Source: Diphasiastrum complanatum
Lineage: Eukaryota > Streptophyta > Lycopodiopsida > Lycopodiales > Lycopodiaceae
Reading direction: 5' to 3'
Length of the DNA: 64,000 bases
NCBI GenBank assembly: GCA_029204225.1
Contig: CM055107.1
Span: forward strand, 30,157,410-30,221,409
Below the pieces are notes generated by a model that made no database searches, was not told the origin of the DNA, and saw only the letters and a program-made list of their open reading frames with translations. This document shows positions 1 to 15,739 of the stretch, one piece after another (position 1 is the stretch's first letter; the number at the start of each line of letters is the position of its first letter). Made by a program: the position numbers and the translations under genes.

Positions 1-959
1 ATCACTCCCTATCATCAACCATTTTCTCAACTTCTCTATCTTTCAATGTTCTTCATTCTCTCTCTCTCTCTCGACTATCTATCTCACTCACACAACTAAC
101 AACACTATTATCAGCTCCTTGTTCCTTCAACTTTTGTCCATCCTCTCACGTTAATGCAAAAAGAGGCCTCTCCTCTTTATAGGCATCTCTCACACCTTCT
201 CCTTCAAAATGACATACTTTCATCCTTCAAGGCCTTCATGACATGTGTCCCATTTTGTACTTGGCCTTGAAATTGGGGTGGTACCCCCTTTGTCTTGCAA
301 AGATGTTTTGGGTCACTGGTACTGGAGTACCACTTGTGTGAGCCACTTTCCTCTTTTGCACTTGTTGGTGGTGTAAATGGCAAGTAGTTTACTTGCTTGT
401 CTTTCTTAATTGGTTAGTCCTCTTTGCTACTTGTGGTCAACCTCTACCACTTTTAGGTAGGATGTTTTTTGTTAAGCACTTTTGGCCTCCACTTGTATTT
501 TCCTTTTGCGTGTCTATGGCCCATGGCTTAAGCTGTCGAGGTGATTTGTCTGTCGGGGTGCCGCTTCAACTTGCACTGGAACTTGTCTATATTTTTGTTA
601 CGGTTTCCTTGAACCTGTCCCACAATTTTTTACTGTTTGTTGCGAGTTGATTTGCTAGTTTTTCCCGTGTATCGTTACTGGCGAGCACTCATGACTTGGG
701 TTTCTTCAAGGCAACCGGTTCCCTGAAAAACACAGTAGACAATTTTTTCATTAATAAAAGTAACGGAGTACATTGAAAATTTGCTCGGCCATGCCGGCTA
801 GTATAATCGGGCCAAATCTAAGGCCGTAAGCTATTCTATGGGCCATTTCTAAGGCCTCAAAATTTGCTCTAGCCACATTTTCGGTGGGCTAGGACCCCTT
901 TCTATGTGGACCGGTATTTTTTACTTGGTCTGTACAAAAATTGTCCATAAAATATTTTT
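1..959. other. No gene seen
   Basis: No supportable coding region is seen. There is a short CT run near 58-72. From about 600 to 900 the base mix is less AT-rich and repeats the word ggcc, for example in the stretch 785-890. The sequence directly before 960 does not continue the copia protease that begins there, so 959/960 looks like a truncation or insertion junction. Confidence 0.5.
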
Positions 960-2193
960 GATAGTGGAGCAAGTTCACACATGACTTTTCACAAAGAGTA
1001 CTTCATTTCTTTGTTGGCATATGGACATGACAAGAGGGTGATCTATACGACCAATGCAATGATGGTGAGTGTGCAATCAAAGGAATTGGCATAATTCCTA
1101 TTTCTCTCCTAAAAATAGGAATGTTCATTTGGAGGATGTTTTGTTCATTCCATCTATTACCAAGAATTTACTTAGTGCGAGTCAATTGCTAAGTAAAGCC
1201 TCAGAGTTGAGTTTGATAGAGATGCTTGTATGATCAAAAGGAAGGATATCTTGATTGCAAAAGGTAAAAGGCAAGGGAAGTTGTTCAAACTAGATGCTTG
1301 TGTTATTGCTAACCAAGTTGGATGTGTTGCAAGAGAGCAAATACCTATTCAAGAGGTCTGGCATAAAAGGATGGGACACCTCAACTTCAAGTCATTGGAG
1401 GTAATGGCTAGAAAGCAAGTTGTGATAGGTCTTCCAAGTTCCTTAAAAAGTATCAATCATGTTTGTGAGTTTTGTTCTTTGTCAAAGTCACATGGACTAC
1501 CTTATACTAGATCTACATCTAGATCTACAAAGCCTTTTCAAGTTGTACATTCAAATATTCATGGAATTACTACAATTATCAATAGTGGAGCTAAGATGTA
1601 TGTAACTTTCATTGATGATTTTAGTCGATTTTGTTGGATAGATGAAGTGTATGATGTCTTTGTCAAGTTCAAGAATGCAACACAAGGATCAAGTGCTTAA
1701 GGAGTGACAATGGTGGAGCGTACATATCTACCAAGTTCAAGGCTTTTTGTGATGAGCATGGGATCAAGAGGGAGTATACAACACCAAGGAGCCCACAACA
1801 AAATGGAGTGGCCGAGAGGAAGAATAGGGCAATATGTAAAAGTGCCAAAGCCGCTAATCTTTGTAAGCCATTTTGGGATGAAGCTTTGTTGTGTGCTAAT
1901 TTCTTGTGCAATATGTGGCCAAGTGCTATTTTGGATGGAAGGACACCTTTTGAGATGCTATTCAAGAGGAGGCCGAGTGTCAACTTTCTAAGAACCTTTG
2001 GATGCACATGCTATGTTAACATTACTCTTGATGATAGGACCAAGGAGGATCCATCTTCAAGAAAAGGTATTTTTGTTGGATATAGTGAGGTAAGTAAAGC
2101 CTACAAGGTTTACATTCCTTCTACTAACAAAGTGATTGTTGGTAGAGATGTCATTTTTTATGAGGGAAACATTTTAAAAGTGTCTTCAAGCTG
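960..2193 (+). pseudogene. Ty1/copia protease-integrase fragment (copy A)
   Basis: This is a decayed piece of a Ty1/copia polyprotein. It opens abruptly at the protease active site (DSGASSHMTF, 960-990), then carries the GAG-pre-integrase zinc region (EVWHKRMGHL, HVCEFC) and the integrase core. The first catalytic Asp is changed to Asn (VHSNIHG). The second (SDNGG) and the Glu (GVAERKN) are readable only after frameshifts near 1640-1700. The frame ends after the FVGYS block at about 2193, and no RT or RNase H follows. It is clearly the same family as the minus-strand copy at 57578-59218, which keeps all three catalytic residues. Frameshifts, the D-to-N change and truncation at both ends make it a dead copy. 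Confidence 0.9.
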
Positions 2194-2269
2194 AGTGAAG
2201 CTAAAAGAACATTTTGAGTCAAATAAAATTTTCACATTCAACAATGAATTGCCATTTGAGATACATGGC

Positions 2270-2850
2270 AACTTCTGGGTGTTGAGGGAATGATGGGAAA
2301 CAATCCCAAATCAAAACATAAGGATTCACAAGCCCAAAATGCTTGACAAACTCTTGTTTCTTTAAAAAAAAGACAAACCCAAGTTTGTATCTCTAAAATA
2401 AAGATTAATCTTTTAGAAATAGCAATTTCACAATATTTTTAGTTGCTTATATGAGCAGTCAAGCTATAACTTTTACATCTAACTCACCAAAGTCATGAGT
2501 TTGGGATTGATGATCATTGTATGAAGGTGTGATGATTATATTATTTTTTATTCTTCTGCCATGAAAATGACTTGAATGAACAAAAACTAGACCATACAAC
2601 AAACTTAATATTTTGGTGTTACTTTAATGTAGGAGCATGATTGTTTGCAAGTTCAACATCTTGAATAGGGCCCACAAAGTTGTGCCTTAGATCAATGCTT
2701 GGACAATTGTCATACTTTGTACAACATTATGAAGCTGGCACCCACATTGTTTGGTAGAAAACATCAAGCTTTTTTAATGGATGATGCCACATTCTTGTTG
2801 GTCAATGATTCATAAAATTTCATCATGAATATTCAAGCAAGATATTAGCT
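2270..2850 (+). repeat. Dispersed non-coding repeat, copy 1
   Basis: This stretch matches 19246-19740 in the same orientation and the same block order. Shared blocks include caagttcaacatct, actttgtacaa followed by ...cacccac, and acatcaagctt followed by atggat. The copies are strongly diverged with many small indels. I see no ORF, LTR ends or terminal inverted repeats, so the element class is unknown. Confidence 0.55.
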
Positions 2851-6261
<3,411 letters not shown>

Positions 6262-6350
6262 TGAGAGAGAGAGAGAGAGAGAGAGTGTGTGTGTCACGCG
6301 CGCGCACACAACACGCACATGCACACACGCATGCATGCACGCACGCGCGT

Positions 6351-6380
<30 letters not shown>
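6262..6380. repeat. Compound GA/GT/CG-rich/CA microsatellite
   Basis: A GA run passes into GT, then into alternating purine-pyrimidine sequence (cgcgcgcacac, gcatgcatgcacgcacgcgcg), and ends in (AC)n. The alternating middle part is the kind of sequence known to favour left-handed DNA. Confidence 0.93.
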
Positions 6381-6381
<1 letters not shown>

Positions 6382-6567
6382 TTTGATTAAGAAGTGCTCT
6401 CATAATTTATTTGCTTGTTTCGGTCACTATGAACAAAATGAACAAACCGTCTTGAGTTCTTTTGATCAGACTTTGTACAACTTGTTTGTGTGGGCACACA
6501 CACACACACATTTGATTAAGAAATGCTCTCATAATTTACTTGCTTGTTTTGGTCACTATGAACAAAA
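6381..6567 (+). repeat. 58-bp direct duplication next to CA runs
   Basis: A block starting atttgattaagaa and ending gaacaaaa occurs at 6381-6438 and again at 6510-6567 with a few differences. Each copy is preceded by a CA run, so the duplication probably included the microsatellite. Confidence 0.85.
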
Positions 6568-6585
6568 CCCATCGCACCAGAGGGC

Positions 6586-7480
6586 ATGGTAGAACAAGAA
6601 AAACTCATAGAGGATGATGACAATAACATGCAGGTCATCCGGGCGACATCTCACCAAGCCCATGCGAGTAGAACCCTACCGGCCGTGCCGACAGATCTCA
6701 CGTCGACATACCAATTCTTGGGAACCTTTGTCCAGGAGATGGTAATAGCCAAAGCTTCATTGGACGGTCAGTGAGTGGAATTGGCTACCAATAATACGAA
6801 ACTGCGAGCAGAAATCACCCAGCTCCAACAAGACCCGCAAGTAGCCCTATAGCATGAGCAGGTAGAGAAGATGGTGGAGGACGAAATCAACACCTATCTA
6901 GTCCAACACCCCTACGAGTCCTCACGTGACAGCTGCCAATTCTCATTTATGGCCAAGGACATCAAAGGCTATGAGCTGGCATATCTCCCAACATTGGCTC
7001 CACAACCTAACTGGCGGCAACAACATTTTGAGAAAAATTCGGAGGCCATCAGAGCATATGTGACGAGCCTGCACCAGCTAAAGATCAACCCACATTTCGT
7101 TCGCTACCCACGAAGATCCAAATGGGCGGAATGTGATACACCTTTGGAGAAGATTATAGTGAGGACACTCAATTGGCCACAAATCCATTCAGAATACAGA
7201 TGGGACATGGACGTAGATGCCAAGAGGGCTCTCATCCAATTTTTCAAATTATATCTTGATTGCCCTAATCCCACAGTCCGTGTGGCCGCAACATACGCCC
7301 AGGACTTAGAGTTTTTTATGGAAATCACCACAAAATGGGATGAGTTTTTGCCTCCCATAATTTTTTATCCTAACACAGCCCTGTCGTCTGAAGAACTGGA
7401 AGAACAACTCCTGGTGGCTTGAGTGTATTATAGAGTAGCATTACTCGGCGATCCTTGGCCCAATAGATTCCAAGTCTGGA
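6586..7480 (+). pseudogene. Gag-like ORF of a short-LTR element (copy A)
   Basis: This is a broken reading frame homologous to the internal region of the element at 34731-36743. The first part (6586-6870) reads as a hydrophilic, probably coiled-coil segment with stops (shared LATNNT motif). The main frame, 6871-7422, encodes 183 residues with the shared blocks EIN, YESSR, WRQ, IRAYV, LNWP, MDVD, AATYAQDL and TKWD. Past the stop at about 7420 the frame still reads YRVALLGDPWPNRFQVW, matching copy B. The product is unknown. Position and size suggest a Gag-type structural protein, but I see no zinc knuckle, protease or polymerase. No LTRs are visible beside this copy. Confidence 0.6.
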
Positions 7481-8233
7481 GTGACTAATTTTGGCTAACT
7501 GGCATCCATAAGTCCTTCCACAAGTCAAAGGATGTGAAAAGCACCAAGTGCCATCATGAGTAAAAAGTCGGACATTGTTTAAGCTCTACTTAAAGTTACA
7601 AAAATATAAGGTTAATAGTGTATAGTGCTTGAAAGTCAACAATTACATGAAGTACAACTAAAGTAGACAATTACATCCAAACTAGTTTTAAAGGAGAGTT
7701 AAAAACTATTAGTACCATTACCCTTTTCAGAAGACTTATCAGATCAACATCCCTTATCCTAAGTAACAACTTAGAGAAATATTTATTGCACTGTCAACTT
7801 CAAATTGCCAGGGAATTACCATCCACAAATAAGTATATATAAATTTTAATAGACAGGTGTAGTCCAAGTCATATAACTAAACCCATCATACCATTTATAT
7901 TAGAAATAGTCGAAGTGTTAAAGCAATACACTTCAAAGGAAATCTCGTTAATGAAAGTTAAGCATCATCGAGTAGTAAATTCATGATCATTTCATGGCAC
8001 TTCAACTCTTCATACCTGTTAGTAGTGACAACCATATTGAGGGGATTAGAAGACTGTCAACATGAATTTTTTCATTGTTAACATTAAGAGTGTGTAGCTC
8101 AAGTGTGGGTCACAAACAAGTTGTACGAAGTCTAATCAAAAGAACTCAAGACGGTAACGGTTAGGCAATGGTGTTGGATCAGTTTAATCTTACTCCTACT
8201 CATCATTTTAACCCAATTCATCTCTTAAGGAAA
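7481..8233. other. No gene seen
   Basis: AT-rich spacer between the gag-like ORF and the minus-strand copia fragment. No motif is recognised. Confidence 0.5.
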
Positions 8234-8234
8234 T

Positions 8235-9747
8235 CACCCTCTCAAGCATCTGCAGAAATGGTCTCCTCTAGCAGTATGTTGATGGCTTGATCTAAATGGT
8301 TTCCTAGTCTGTTTACCAACTAAACAATCTTGACAGACATGTATCTCGACTTTATTACTAGGATAGTCTAGATCAAGAACAATAGAATGTTTAGACATTT
8401 GTTGTACAGCAGCATGATTCAAGTGACCAAGTCTATAATGTCAAAGTAATCTTTTATTTGCTTGAATAGAAGTACTGAGCGTCTGACTAGAGGCAGAAAA
8501 GCAATGACTTAATCTATACAAGTATCCATGCCTCTTTCTGAGTGCTAGGATCTTGCTTTTCCTATGAACTACTTTGCACTGATCACATTCAAATTCTACT
8601 TTATGTCCTAGATCTGTGATTCTGCTTACAGAGAGCAGATTCGTAGATAAATTGGGTACATATAGGACTTTAGAAAGTAGCTTAGATTGATCATTTGCAA
8701 AGCTCAATCTCATAGTACCTTCACCTTTAATAGTTGGGTGCTATTATCGCCAAGGCGAACGTATTTGTTGGTATTGTAGAATGTATAGGACTCAAAACAG
8801 CCAATGAACTGGTCATATGCTGAGTGGCACCGGAATCCAGGAACCAAGAATTGTCGTTGGATGCTCCTTGATGGCTAGTCATGAAGGCATCATGATCTTG
8901 AATGGGCTGTGGAGCTTCTGTAGTTAAATTGGCCACTTGATTCGACTGCCCCTTGCTGTTGTTCTTTGCTTGTAGTATCCGACAGTCTTGAATCTCGTGG
9001 TTGTTTCTCTTGTAGTATCTACAAAACAACTTCTTCTTTGTCTGCGGATTCGACTGTTCTTTCTACTGTTGGTTTCTGGGCTTGCTTTGATTGCTTTGGG
9101 TCTTTCTTCTTCTTCTGCTTAGTCATGCTCTTGTTGGTGTACAAAGCGTGAGAATCGGCTGAGAAACTGGAGGCTTCATTCCTCCGCATGTCTTCCTGCA
9201 ACAACATTGCAATGACTCTTGAGAGAGTCAGCTTTGGATGTGTCGTGATGATCATCACCCAGCTTTCATATAAGCTTGGCAGGCTTGTAAGCAGTTGTGT
9301 CACTGCGTCTTGATCATCTATGACAGATCCAACAATGGCCATTTGCTCCAATAGGTTCTTGAATTGGTTGATGTGAATCTACAGGGAATCACCATTTTCC
9401 ATCTTGAGGGAGTAAAATTTATTCCTGAGATATAGCTTGGAAGCTATATCTCGCACTTCGTATAATGTGCTCAAGATGTCCAAGACTTCTTTGGATGTCT
9501 GGGCTTCAAACACATGGCCGATCTGAGTATCCGAAACGTTGAGGATGATCAGTGTGAATGCTCTGCCATCCTTTAGCTTCCATGTGGCGATTGTTGCGTT
9601 GTCAGCTTCGGGTTTCTCCTCTACACCTGTAACAACATCATACAATTCTTTAGCCATTATCATAGTTCTCATCTTAAATTTCCACATATGATAATTGGCT
9701 CCATCAAGCTTGTCCATGATAGAACTGGCTTTCCCTTGGGAATCCAT
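8235..9747 (-). pseudogene. Ty1/copia gag-protease fragment
   Basis: This is the 5' part of a minus-strand copia element. Gag starts at 9747 with MDSQGKASSIMDKLDGANYH and the usual YHMWKFKM block. It continues in other frames through LEQMAIVGSVIDDQDAVTQL to a damaged zinc knuckle (CRYYKRNNHEIQDC, second Cys replaced by Tyr). The aspartic protease site WFLDSGATQHMT follows, then a GAG-pre-integrase segment (VLYVPNLSTNLLSVSRI, CQDCLVGKQ). It breaks off near 8235 before the integrase core. Several frameshifts and stops make it non-functional. The PBS and 5' LTR lie just upstream at 9892-10751 in the expected order. Confidence 0.88.
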
Positions 9748-9891
9748 GTGAAAGATTAGTCTAGGTGATAGGAATAACTATCAGTGACTTAAGTATGAAA
9801 ATCTGGTGCGAAATTACAAAACAAGAAGACAATCACTCTATCGACTAGTAGAGTCTTGTTACTGTGGAAGCTTATCAGGCTACAAAAATTA

Positions 9892-9903
9892 GCTCTAAAA
9901 CCA
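9892..9903 (-). other. Primer-binding site of the minus-strand copia
   Basis: On the minus strand it reads TGGTTTTAGAGC, a variant of TGGTATCAGAGC, the initiator-Met tRNA complement usual in plant copia elements. It directly follows an LTR end in CCAACA. Confidence 0.7.
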
Positions 9904-10751
9904 TGTTGGAAAGAGGGGTGAAAGAAAGATAACTCAAAAAAAAAAAAAACCGAATTCAAACGAAAATTGTTCGTGCGTAGCGGAATAAGCTATCTCACTC
10001 TTTCCTCAAGCATGACTATGCCTATCAGTCTCAAACAGAACATTAGTGATAGAAATCACATTTGATCTGATTACGTAGCCAAACATTAAGTATCAAAATA
10101 TTAGAAAGATAATTTGGCGCGAACAGCTAGACAAATTATTAGTCACGAATTATTTGCCAAGAGCTAGGCTGATAATAATTTGCGATGAGCATACAACTAG
10201 ATTAAGTAATTAGAAAGCTAAACAGGACGTAGAAAAGCATTGCAATATTGACACAAATATGAACGTGGAACAAACAAAACTGTAATCAAATTAAGTATAA
10301 TGAAATATACAAGTCAATAATGCAAGTGAGCACAAAATAATAGCGGACGTAACCGCGTGCTTCACAAAGCTAATCACACAATCTGTAAAGGTGATGAACC
10401 TATTACTGACAATACATCTGGAAGAAACAAATCAATGCACAAAAGCATCTACGATGTCTATCTCTGATTCTCAGTGATGTTTCGTTCTCTGTCTTCTATA
10501 TTGATGCCGTTTTGATACTATTCTGTTACATGTTTGAATATGCAGATGGTATTCAATATATACATAATTTTTACAAGTATGCAGATGAAGAAGGTACAAA
10601 AGTGGATGTGTTGTCTGTGAGAGATCGTGGGTGGCTGCTGTCGTTGTCAAATCTTATTGCACAGTGCATGGGATGAGCGTGAGAAGTCCACAACGTCAGC
10701 CTTCACTAAAATTAACGTTGATGAAAATGCGGAAAATGTGACACTCTTACA
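9904..10751 (-). mobile_element. 5' LTR of the minus-strand copia
   Basis: In element sense it would start TGTAAGAGTG at 10751 and end CCAACA at 9904, giving TGT...ACA ends. A TATA-like stretch (tatgtatatatt) lies at about 10548-10572. The inner end is fixed by the adjacent PBS. The outer end is my best guess, as no partner LTR is present to confirm it. Confidence 0.5.
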
Positions 10752-10764
10752 AATGCCTTAAAAA

Positions 10765-11030
10765 AAATTGATTTATAGGGTACCTTCATTTTTCTATAAG
10801 GGCACCTTTGGCATTTGTAGGGCACCTTTGGGATTTGTAAGGCAGTGTCGCCTTTTTCGCCTGTCACAAATCACGTGTAAAAAACACAGTGTCATCTTTT
10901 TAGTCTTTTTTTTGCCTGTGGAAATTTACTTGTATTTATGCAGACAATCACGTTTTTCACCTATCTTATTTTACATGTAAATATGCAGACTGTGTGACAA
11001 CACAAGTAAAATACAGGAGCATGAATGGAG
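10765..11030 (+). repeat. LTR-like fragment related to 17480-17760
   Basis: It shares several words with the copia 3' LTR at 17428-18269, in the same orientation: aagggcacctt, cagtgtcgcctttt, cacgtgtaaaa and cacagtgtc. The block order is partly changed and the match is patchy. It is probably a remnant of that LTR family lying between two unrelated minus-strand elements. Confidence 0.45.
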
Positions 11031-11059
11031 GTAGATTAACATAGGATTTAGGAGAGTAA

Positions 11060-14000
11060 AGGAGTTAAATCCAATAAATGGGACCGATATAGTGCAATCC
11101 CCACTTCTCGAATGGTGCTTGAGCTAGAACTGGATGTAATAGATCGTAATTCAATCTTGTCAACCTCCTAGCTCATTGGCACATGTCACATTTCCTCAAG
11201 TACTCTTTCATATCTTTATGAATTGTTGGCCACTAGCATCTTGATTGCAAAATCTTGTGAACTGTAATGTCAGATGCAAAGTGACTTCCATCGATACCTT
11301 CATGAGATAACGATATGATCATAGTGGCTTCGAGTGGAAGAATACATCTTCAGAGGATATTATCTGATCCTCGTAGATAAATTTGGCCGGCAATCAAGTG
11401 ATAAGGTCTAAGCTTGAGTATCAACCTTTGCTATTCCGCCTTGGGTAAGGATTTGTCAAGTTGGCCCCACATTAAACATTCCACTATGTCTGCAGCCCAT
11501 TCAGGTACTGTGTAATACAAAACAAGGCAGCATCTGGTAGCTCACCATTGGGCTGGATTGTAGTTTTCTTCTCTTTAATTTGTGACACGTGATTCGCCAT
11601 ATAATGTTGATATTTGTGGCATTGCTTCAACACTTTCTCCAAATTGGATAGGTGTTCTGAGTTCGGCCCGTGCATGCACAAATCATCCAAGAAAATCTCC
11701 AGAAACTTTTGCAAGTGCTCTTTGAATGTTGATTGCACAACTCGTTGAAAAGTGCTTGGGGCATTACAAAGTCCAAACTACATCACCTTATAGGCATAAG
11801 TTTTCCATTCAGTGGCAAACATTGTCTTGTGCTGATCTTCCGGTGATATTTTGACTTGATTGTAGCCACTGAAGCCGTCCAAAACATTGTAGGCTTATGC
11901 TCCTGCTACTCGACCCAAAATACTTTTCGTGAAAGATAGGAGAAAATCCGCATTTTGTGTCTTTAGATTTACACAAATTTGCATCTTGATGTTCTTCTTG
12001 GGTACTATGACTATAGGTGATAACCATTATGTGTGCTTGATTTCATAAATGAAATCGGCATCAAGCAGCTTTTGCAACTCCTATTTGATCAGCTCCGTGT
12101 AATTAGGATTGCAGCAGTAATATCTGCTTACCTTGGGGACCCTCTTTCTTGGAAACTGGTTTGATATTCGCTTCGTGATTCTAAATATCTATATCCACCG
12201 TAGCTATGGCTTCTTCGGGTAGATCACTCCATCGAATCACCTGGTCGTAGCATTGTTTCAACTAATGCTTCTTTTTTTAGGTGCCTTGGGTGATTCTACT
12301 TTGGAGACTTTAGCTATTGGTGAGCTGGTATTTTCCTCATTCTGTATCGATCAAGATCCATGTGTTGCAAGACATGTTCGTCTGTCAGCTCAACTTCTTC
12401 ATCATATGAAAAGGCATGTTGTCAAGGCACTAAATGATCTTTGACTTGCTCTGGTATCGGCTCTACTGCTAGCCATGCCACATTCATCATGTTTACCCTG
12501 TAAGTTATTGGCATGTCCAGGGTGTAACTTTTTGGTGATGAGAAGCTGGGTTTTGGATCTGAATCTGGTTGACGTGCTTGCCCAGCCATACAATCAACTA
12601 TCGCTAATGCATCCGTCCATCGCACAATATCTATTTGCGAATCATAATGACTTCCCTTGGCTTGCCTTGGGCGATCAATGGTGTAATCAGTGGTGGAAAA
12701 TCCATCATCGACCCATCGCCCATGTAGTTGGATCTACCTTTACAGCCTGCTCTCAGTTCTCAAAAGTGAGTTTCTCGGTCCCCCAGTTGTGAACCACTTG
12801 TGTGACTCTCAACCAAGGTCCTTTAAGTAAAATGTGATAGGCAAAAGGAGACTCTAGAATTTCCATCACCATGAAGGTGATCACGAATTGCACTCTCGCT
12901 ATCTTTACGGGAATATATTCCACTACACCTTTAGGATTTACACAGGATTGATCCACTAGCTTGATGAAAAATCTTGTTGACTTCAATCTTTGCAAACCCC
13001 ACTTTTAATATAAAGTAGTGGAGATCAAATTAATGCCTGATCCTCCATCTAGTACTACAGATTTGTCCTTGTACCTTTTGTGCTTAATCAGCATAGTGAT
13101 ATTGTGTTGCTCACTCTCCCATGCTGCCCCAATATAGAGGACATTGTTGGTTCCTTCGTAGCCCGCACAATACAAGGGCTCTTGTGTGGCTAGTTTTAGT
13201 TCTGATCTGATCCATTCCTCTAGGATGCTCCTTGCTTGAGGTGCAATATGCAGAAGCTTCCTGAGGGATAAGTCCATACGACTAGCCAGTAAACTTGTGA
13301 GCAATCGTGTTTGTAGAACCTCGGGCTCTCCCATGTGGAAGGGTGGTTCGTGATGGTGCAAACAATCGTTTTGATCTGTTCGCAATGGCGAGCCTGTTGG
13401 TGGTGCTGGTGCTTCATTCGCGAGAGGTTCTGCAAGTGCGTCCCTTGCATGTGCAGCTTCCTTTGCTTGGGCCTTCTGTATCCAATGGCAGATCAGATTC
13501 AAAGGTGCACTTGTTCCAAGTTTAAATGGGCAATTCTGCTAGAAATGCTCGTATCTGCACTCTCGGCAAAAGGGATACCCGTTTATAGCTGGATCGACAA
13601 AAGTCTCATCCAGACCGTACCATTGTTGTTTTTCAGGTTGGAGTGGTGCTTCATGCTCTACTACCGTCAAGTTCACATAGGCCTGGTGGTGCAGGTAAGG
13701 CCATGCATTGTTGATTCATTAGCGCTCCATATCGGGATGCCACATACGGTGCTCCCTGGTAATAAGGATAAGAGGTTTGATACTGATACCTCTTCTACTG
13801 TATTATCCTGGGGTTTGTGTGATGCACAAGTGGCAATATCATGTCAGTTTGAGATTTTGCTTCAAAACTGGACACTCATTAGCTATATGGTTTTGGGTAC
13901 AAATTGGACACGACACATTTTCTCTTCATGGATACTACAGTTGGTTTTGTTCTGGTGCATTGGAAGAAGATGCTACAGTTCCTTGTAAGGCCTTTAACTT

Positions 14001-14420
14001 TTGATCAAATTGGGCTGTTAGTTGCTCCATCTGTTGTTTGTGTAATTTTGTCATTTGTTCCATCAGCAAATCTGTTGAGATACTTGAAGAATTCGAGGTT
14101 GATGCTACTGATGGGGTTGGATTATGGGTCATGGGATAGGAATCATCTTCCGAACCCTCATCATCTTTCCTGATTGCATCTTCCATAGCTTCTTGCAACG
14201 TGTCATACTGCTCTTGTCGTTTGAGTTCTCTTCTAATACTTCATGGCAACCCCGCAAGGAACCACATAATGATCGCATGATCAGGAGTCAATGTTGTGTT
14301 GCATTCAGATCTTAGATGTTTGACCCATTCAATGTAGTCCCGGACCCTTTCTCTCTTTCCCATCTTGACTTTGCTCAACATGAGAAATGGTATTCCAGGA
14401 ACTTTCGTGGTTTAAATGAT
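11060..14420 (-). pseudogene. Decayed Ty3/gypsy element (gag-PR-RT-integrase)
   Basis: Read on the minus strand from about 14420, gypsy domains appear in order. Gag contains RDYIEWVKHLRSECN, FLAGLP and a Gln-rich tail. The protease motif is changed to VVLDGGSGINLIS, with a second Gly where Thr or Ser is usual. The RT contains ELIKQELQKLL, a degraded FATEW block and FLDDLCMHG in place of YxDD. After a large deletion of RNase H, the integrase zinc region reads HEGID...HF...CDMCQ. It stops at the first integrase core motif (FEKWGLHYIGP, about 11100). Many frameshifts and stops are present. A 217-residue plus-strand open frame at 13335-13988 is only its shadow. It resembles the plus-strand gypsy at 44955-47738 in type but is far more damaged. 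Confidence 0.82.
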
Positions 14421-14704
14421 TCCAATAAAGGCTCTTCTGGTATGTGATTTCACCCTTCTGATTTCCACTTCAAGAAACAACTTGTTTTCAATATATGAAT
14501 ATGTTTTGGTCACGCTTGCTCCAACGATCTACCTCTTGAAGATAGCTTCTTGTTATGTTGAATGCTATTGCTTTTTGGTATACACTCAATGACCATTGAT
14601 TGACTGTTGTCATTAATGACATTTTCATGCTATAATTCATTGTCCCATAGCGATTCTGGATCGCAATCCAGCATTGTTCAGATTGCGCCCATAAACACTT
14701 CATC

Positions 14705-14860
14705 TTGGCAAAGGAGGTGGAGTTTCAACATGTTTCTTCAAGGGAATGTGTGGTTGGTATCTTCACCAAATCTTTGGGAAAAGAGTTATTCATTATGAAT
14801 AGATCACATCTGAATTTATGTTCTAAATCTATGCTAAAACTAGTTGAAGAAAAAGTGTGA
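14705..14860 (+). pseudogene. Copia pol C-terminal scrap
   Basis: A short frame (VEFQHVSSRECVVGIFTK...) resembles the C-terminal end of copia RNase H, where a block like ...DIFTKxL is typical. Sequence after 14868 (tgtgaaaaatgtcaactag) has a weak likeness to part of the LTR at 40547 and could be LTR remains up to about 15300. Both assignments rest on short matches. Confidence 0.4.
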
Positions 14861-14867
14861 AAAATGT

Positions 14868-15739
14868 CAACTAGTTTTCTACATGGTTTGGCACTTTGTG
14901 TCTATATGAGGCCAAATATGCAAAAAAAAGTGTAAATGATTGATTCACATGTGTAAAAATAGTACACATGATTATTTGTTCCAAGTTTATTTGGATACTT
15001 AGTTATTAAAAGGTCATTTTAGGCTTTAGGTTAACAATCTTGGCCAATATTACTATTTTTGAGTTAGTTGTTGATAAGTGTGGTTTAGTAAGAATGCATG
15101 CTGCCTCTATGGACATGCCTCTGTGGACAGCGTGGCTGCATATATATTTTTTGGTATTTTTTTGGGTGATAGATGCGGCAGCGATGGTGCACCTACATAA
15201 AACGATTCACTCCCTCACATTTTGGGTGCACTATGATGTTGTGACAGGGCTACATTTCACTAAATGCATTGTGTCATTTTTTATATTCCAATAAGCTATT
15301 GATAGATACTCTATCCCGGTTGTTTTTAGAAGCTTAAACGAGGATAAGCCACTACTAAACATGCATAGTCTTATGCTATGGTAAAAATCGATTGTTCAAT
15401 TTACTTTTTACAGTTTCTTCTACATACAAAATTCTATACTTTCATCGAGGGATTCAGCCATTCTTTATTATGTGCATGTGAGAATATGCACACGTGTGAG
15501 ATTAATAATCTTTTCTCACACATGCGAATATAATTATTACAAATTTTTCCAAGTATATAAGTGCTCCTCACAACCTGTTTTGGTTTTTTTCCTACATGCT
15601 TGATACTTTGATGTGCTTACCACCCATGTATCGCCATGACACATGAATAACCATCTCTTCTTCCAAAGTACACTCCTTCTGTTGGAGTTAATCTTCACTC
15701 CTACTCACCTAAATTCATTTTTTGAGTATTATTTTTGAA
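14868..15739. other. No gene seen; possible LTR remains
   Basis: AT-rich sequence with an 84-codon open frame (15040-15294) that has no recognisable motif and is not supported. The left third may be decayed copia LTR. Confidence 0.4.

Noticed and set aside
13335-13988. 217-codon plus-strand frame
   Set aside because: Antisense shadow of the minus-strand gypsy gag/protease region.
15040-15294. 84-codon frame
   Set aside because: Low complexity and hydrophobic, with no family likeness, in probable LTR remains.
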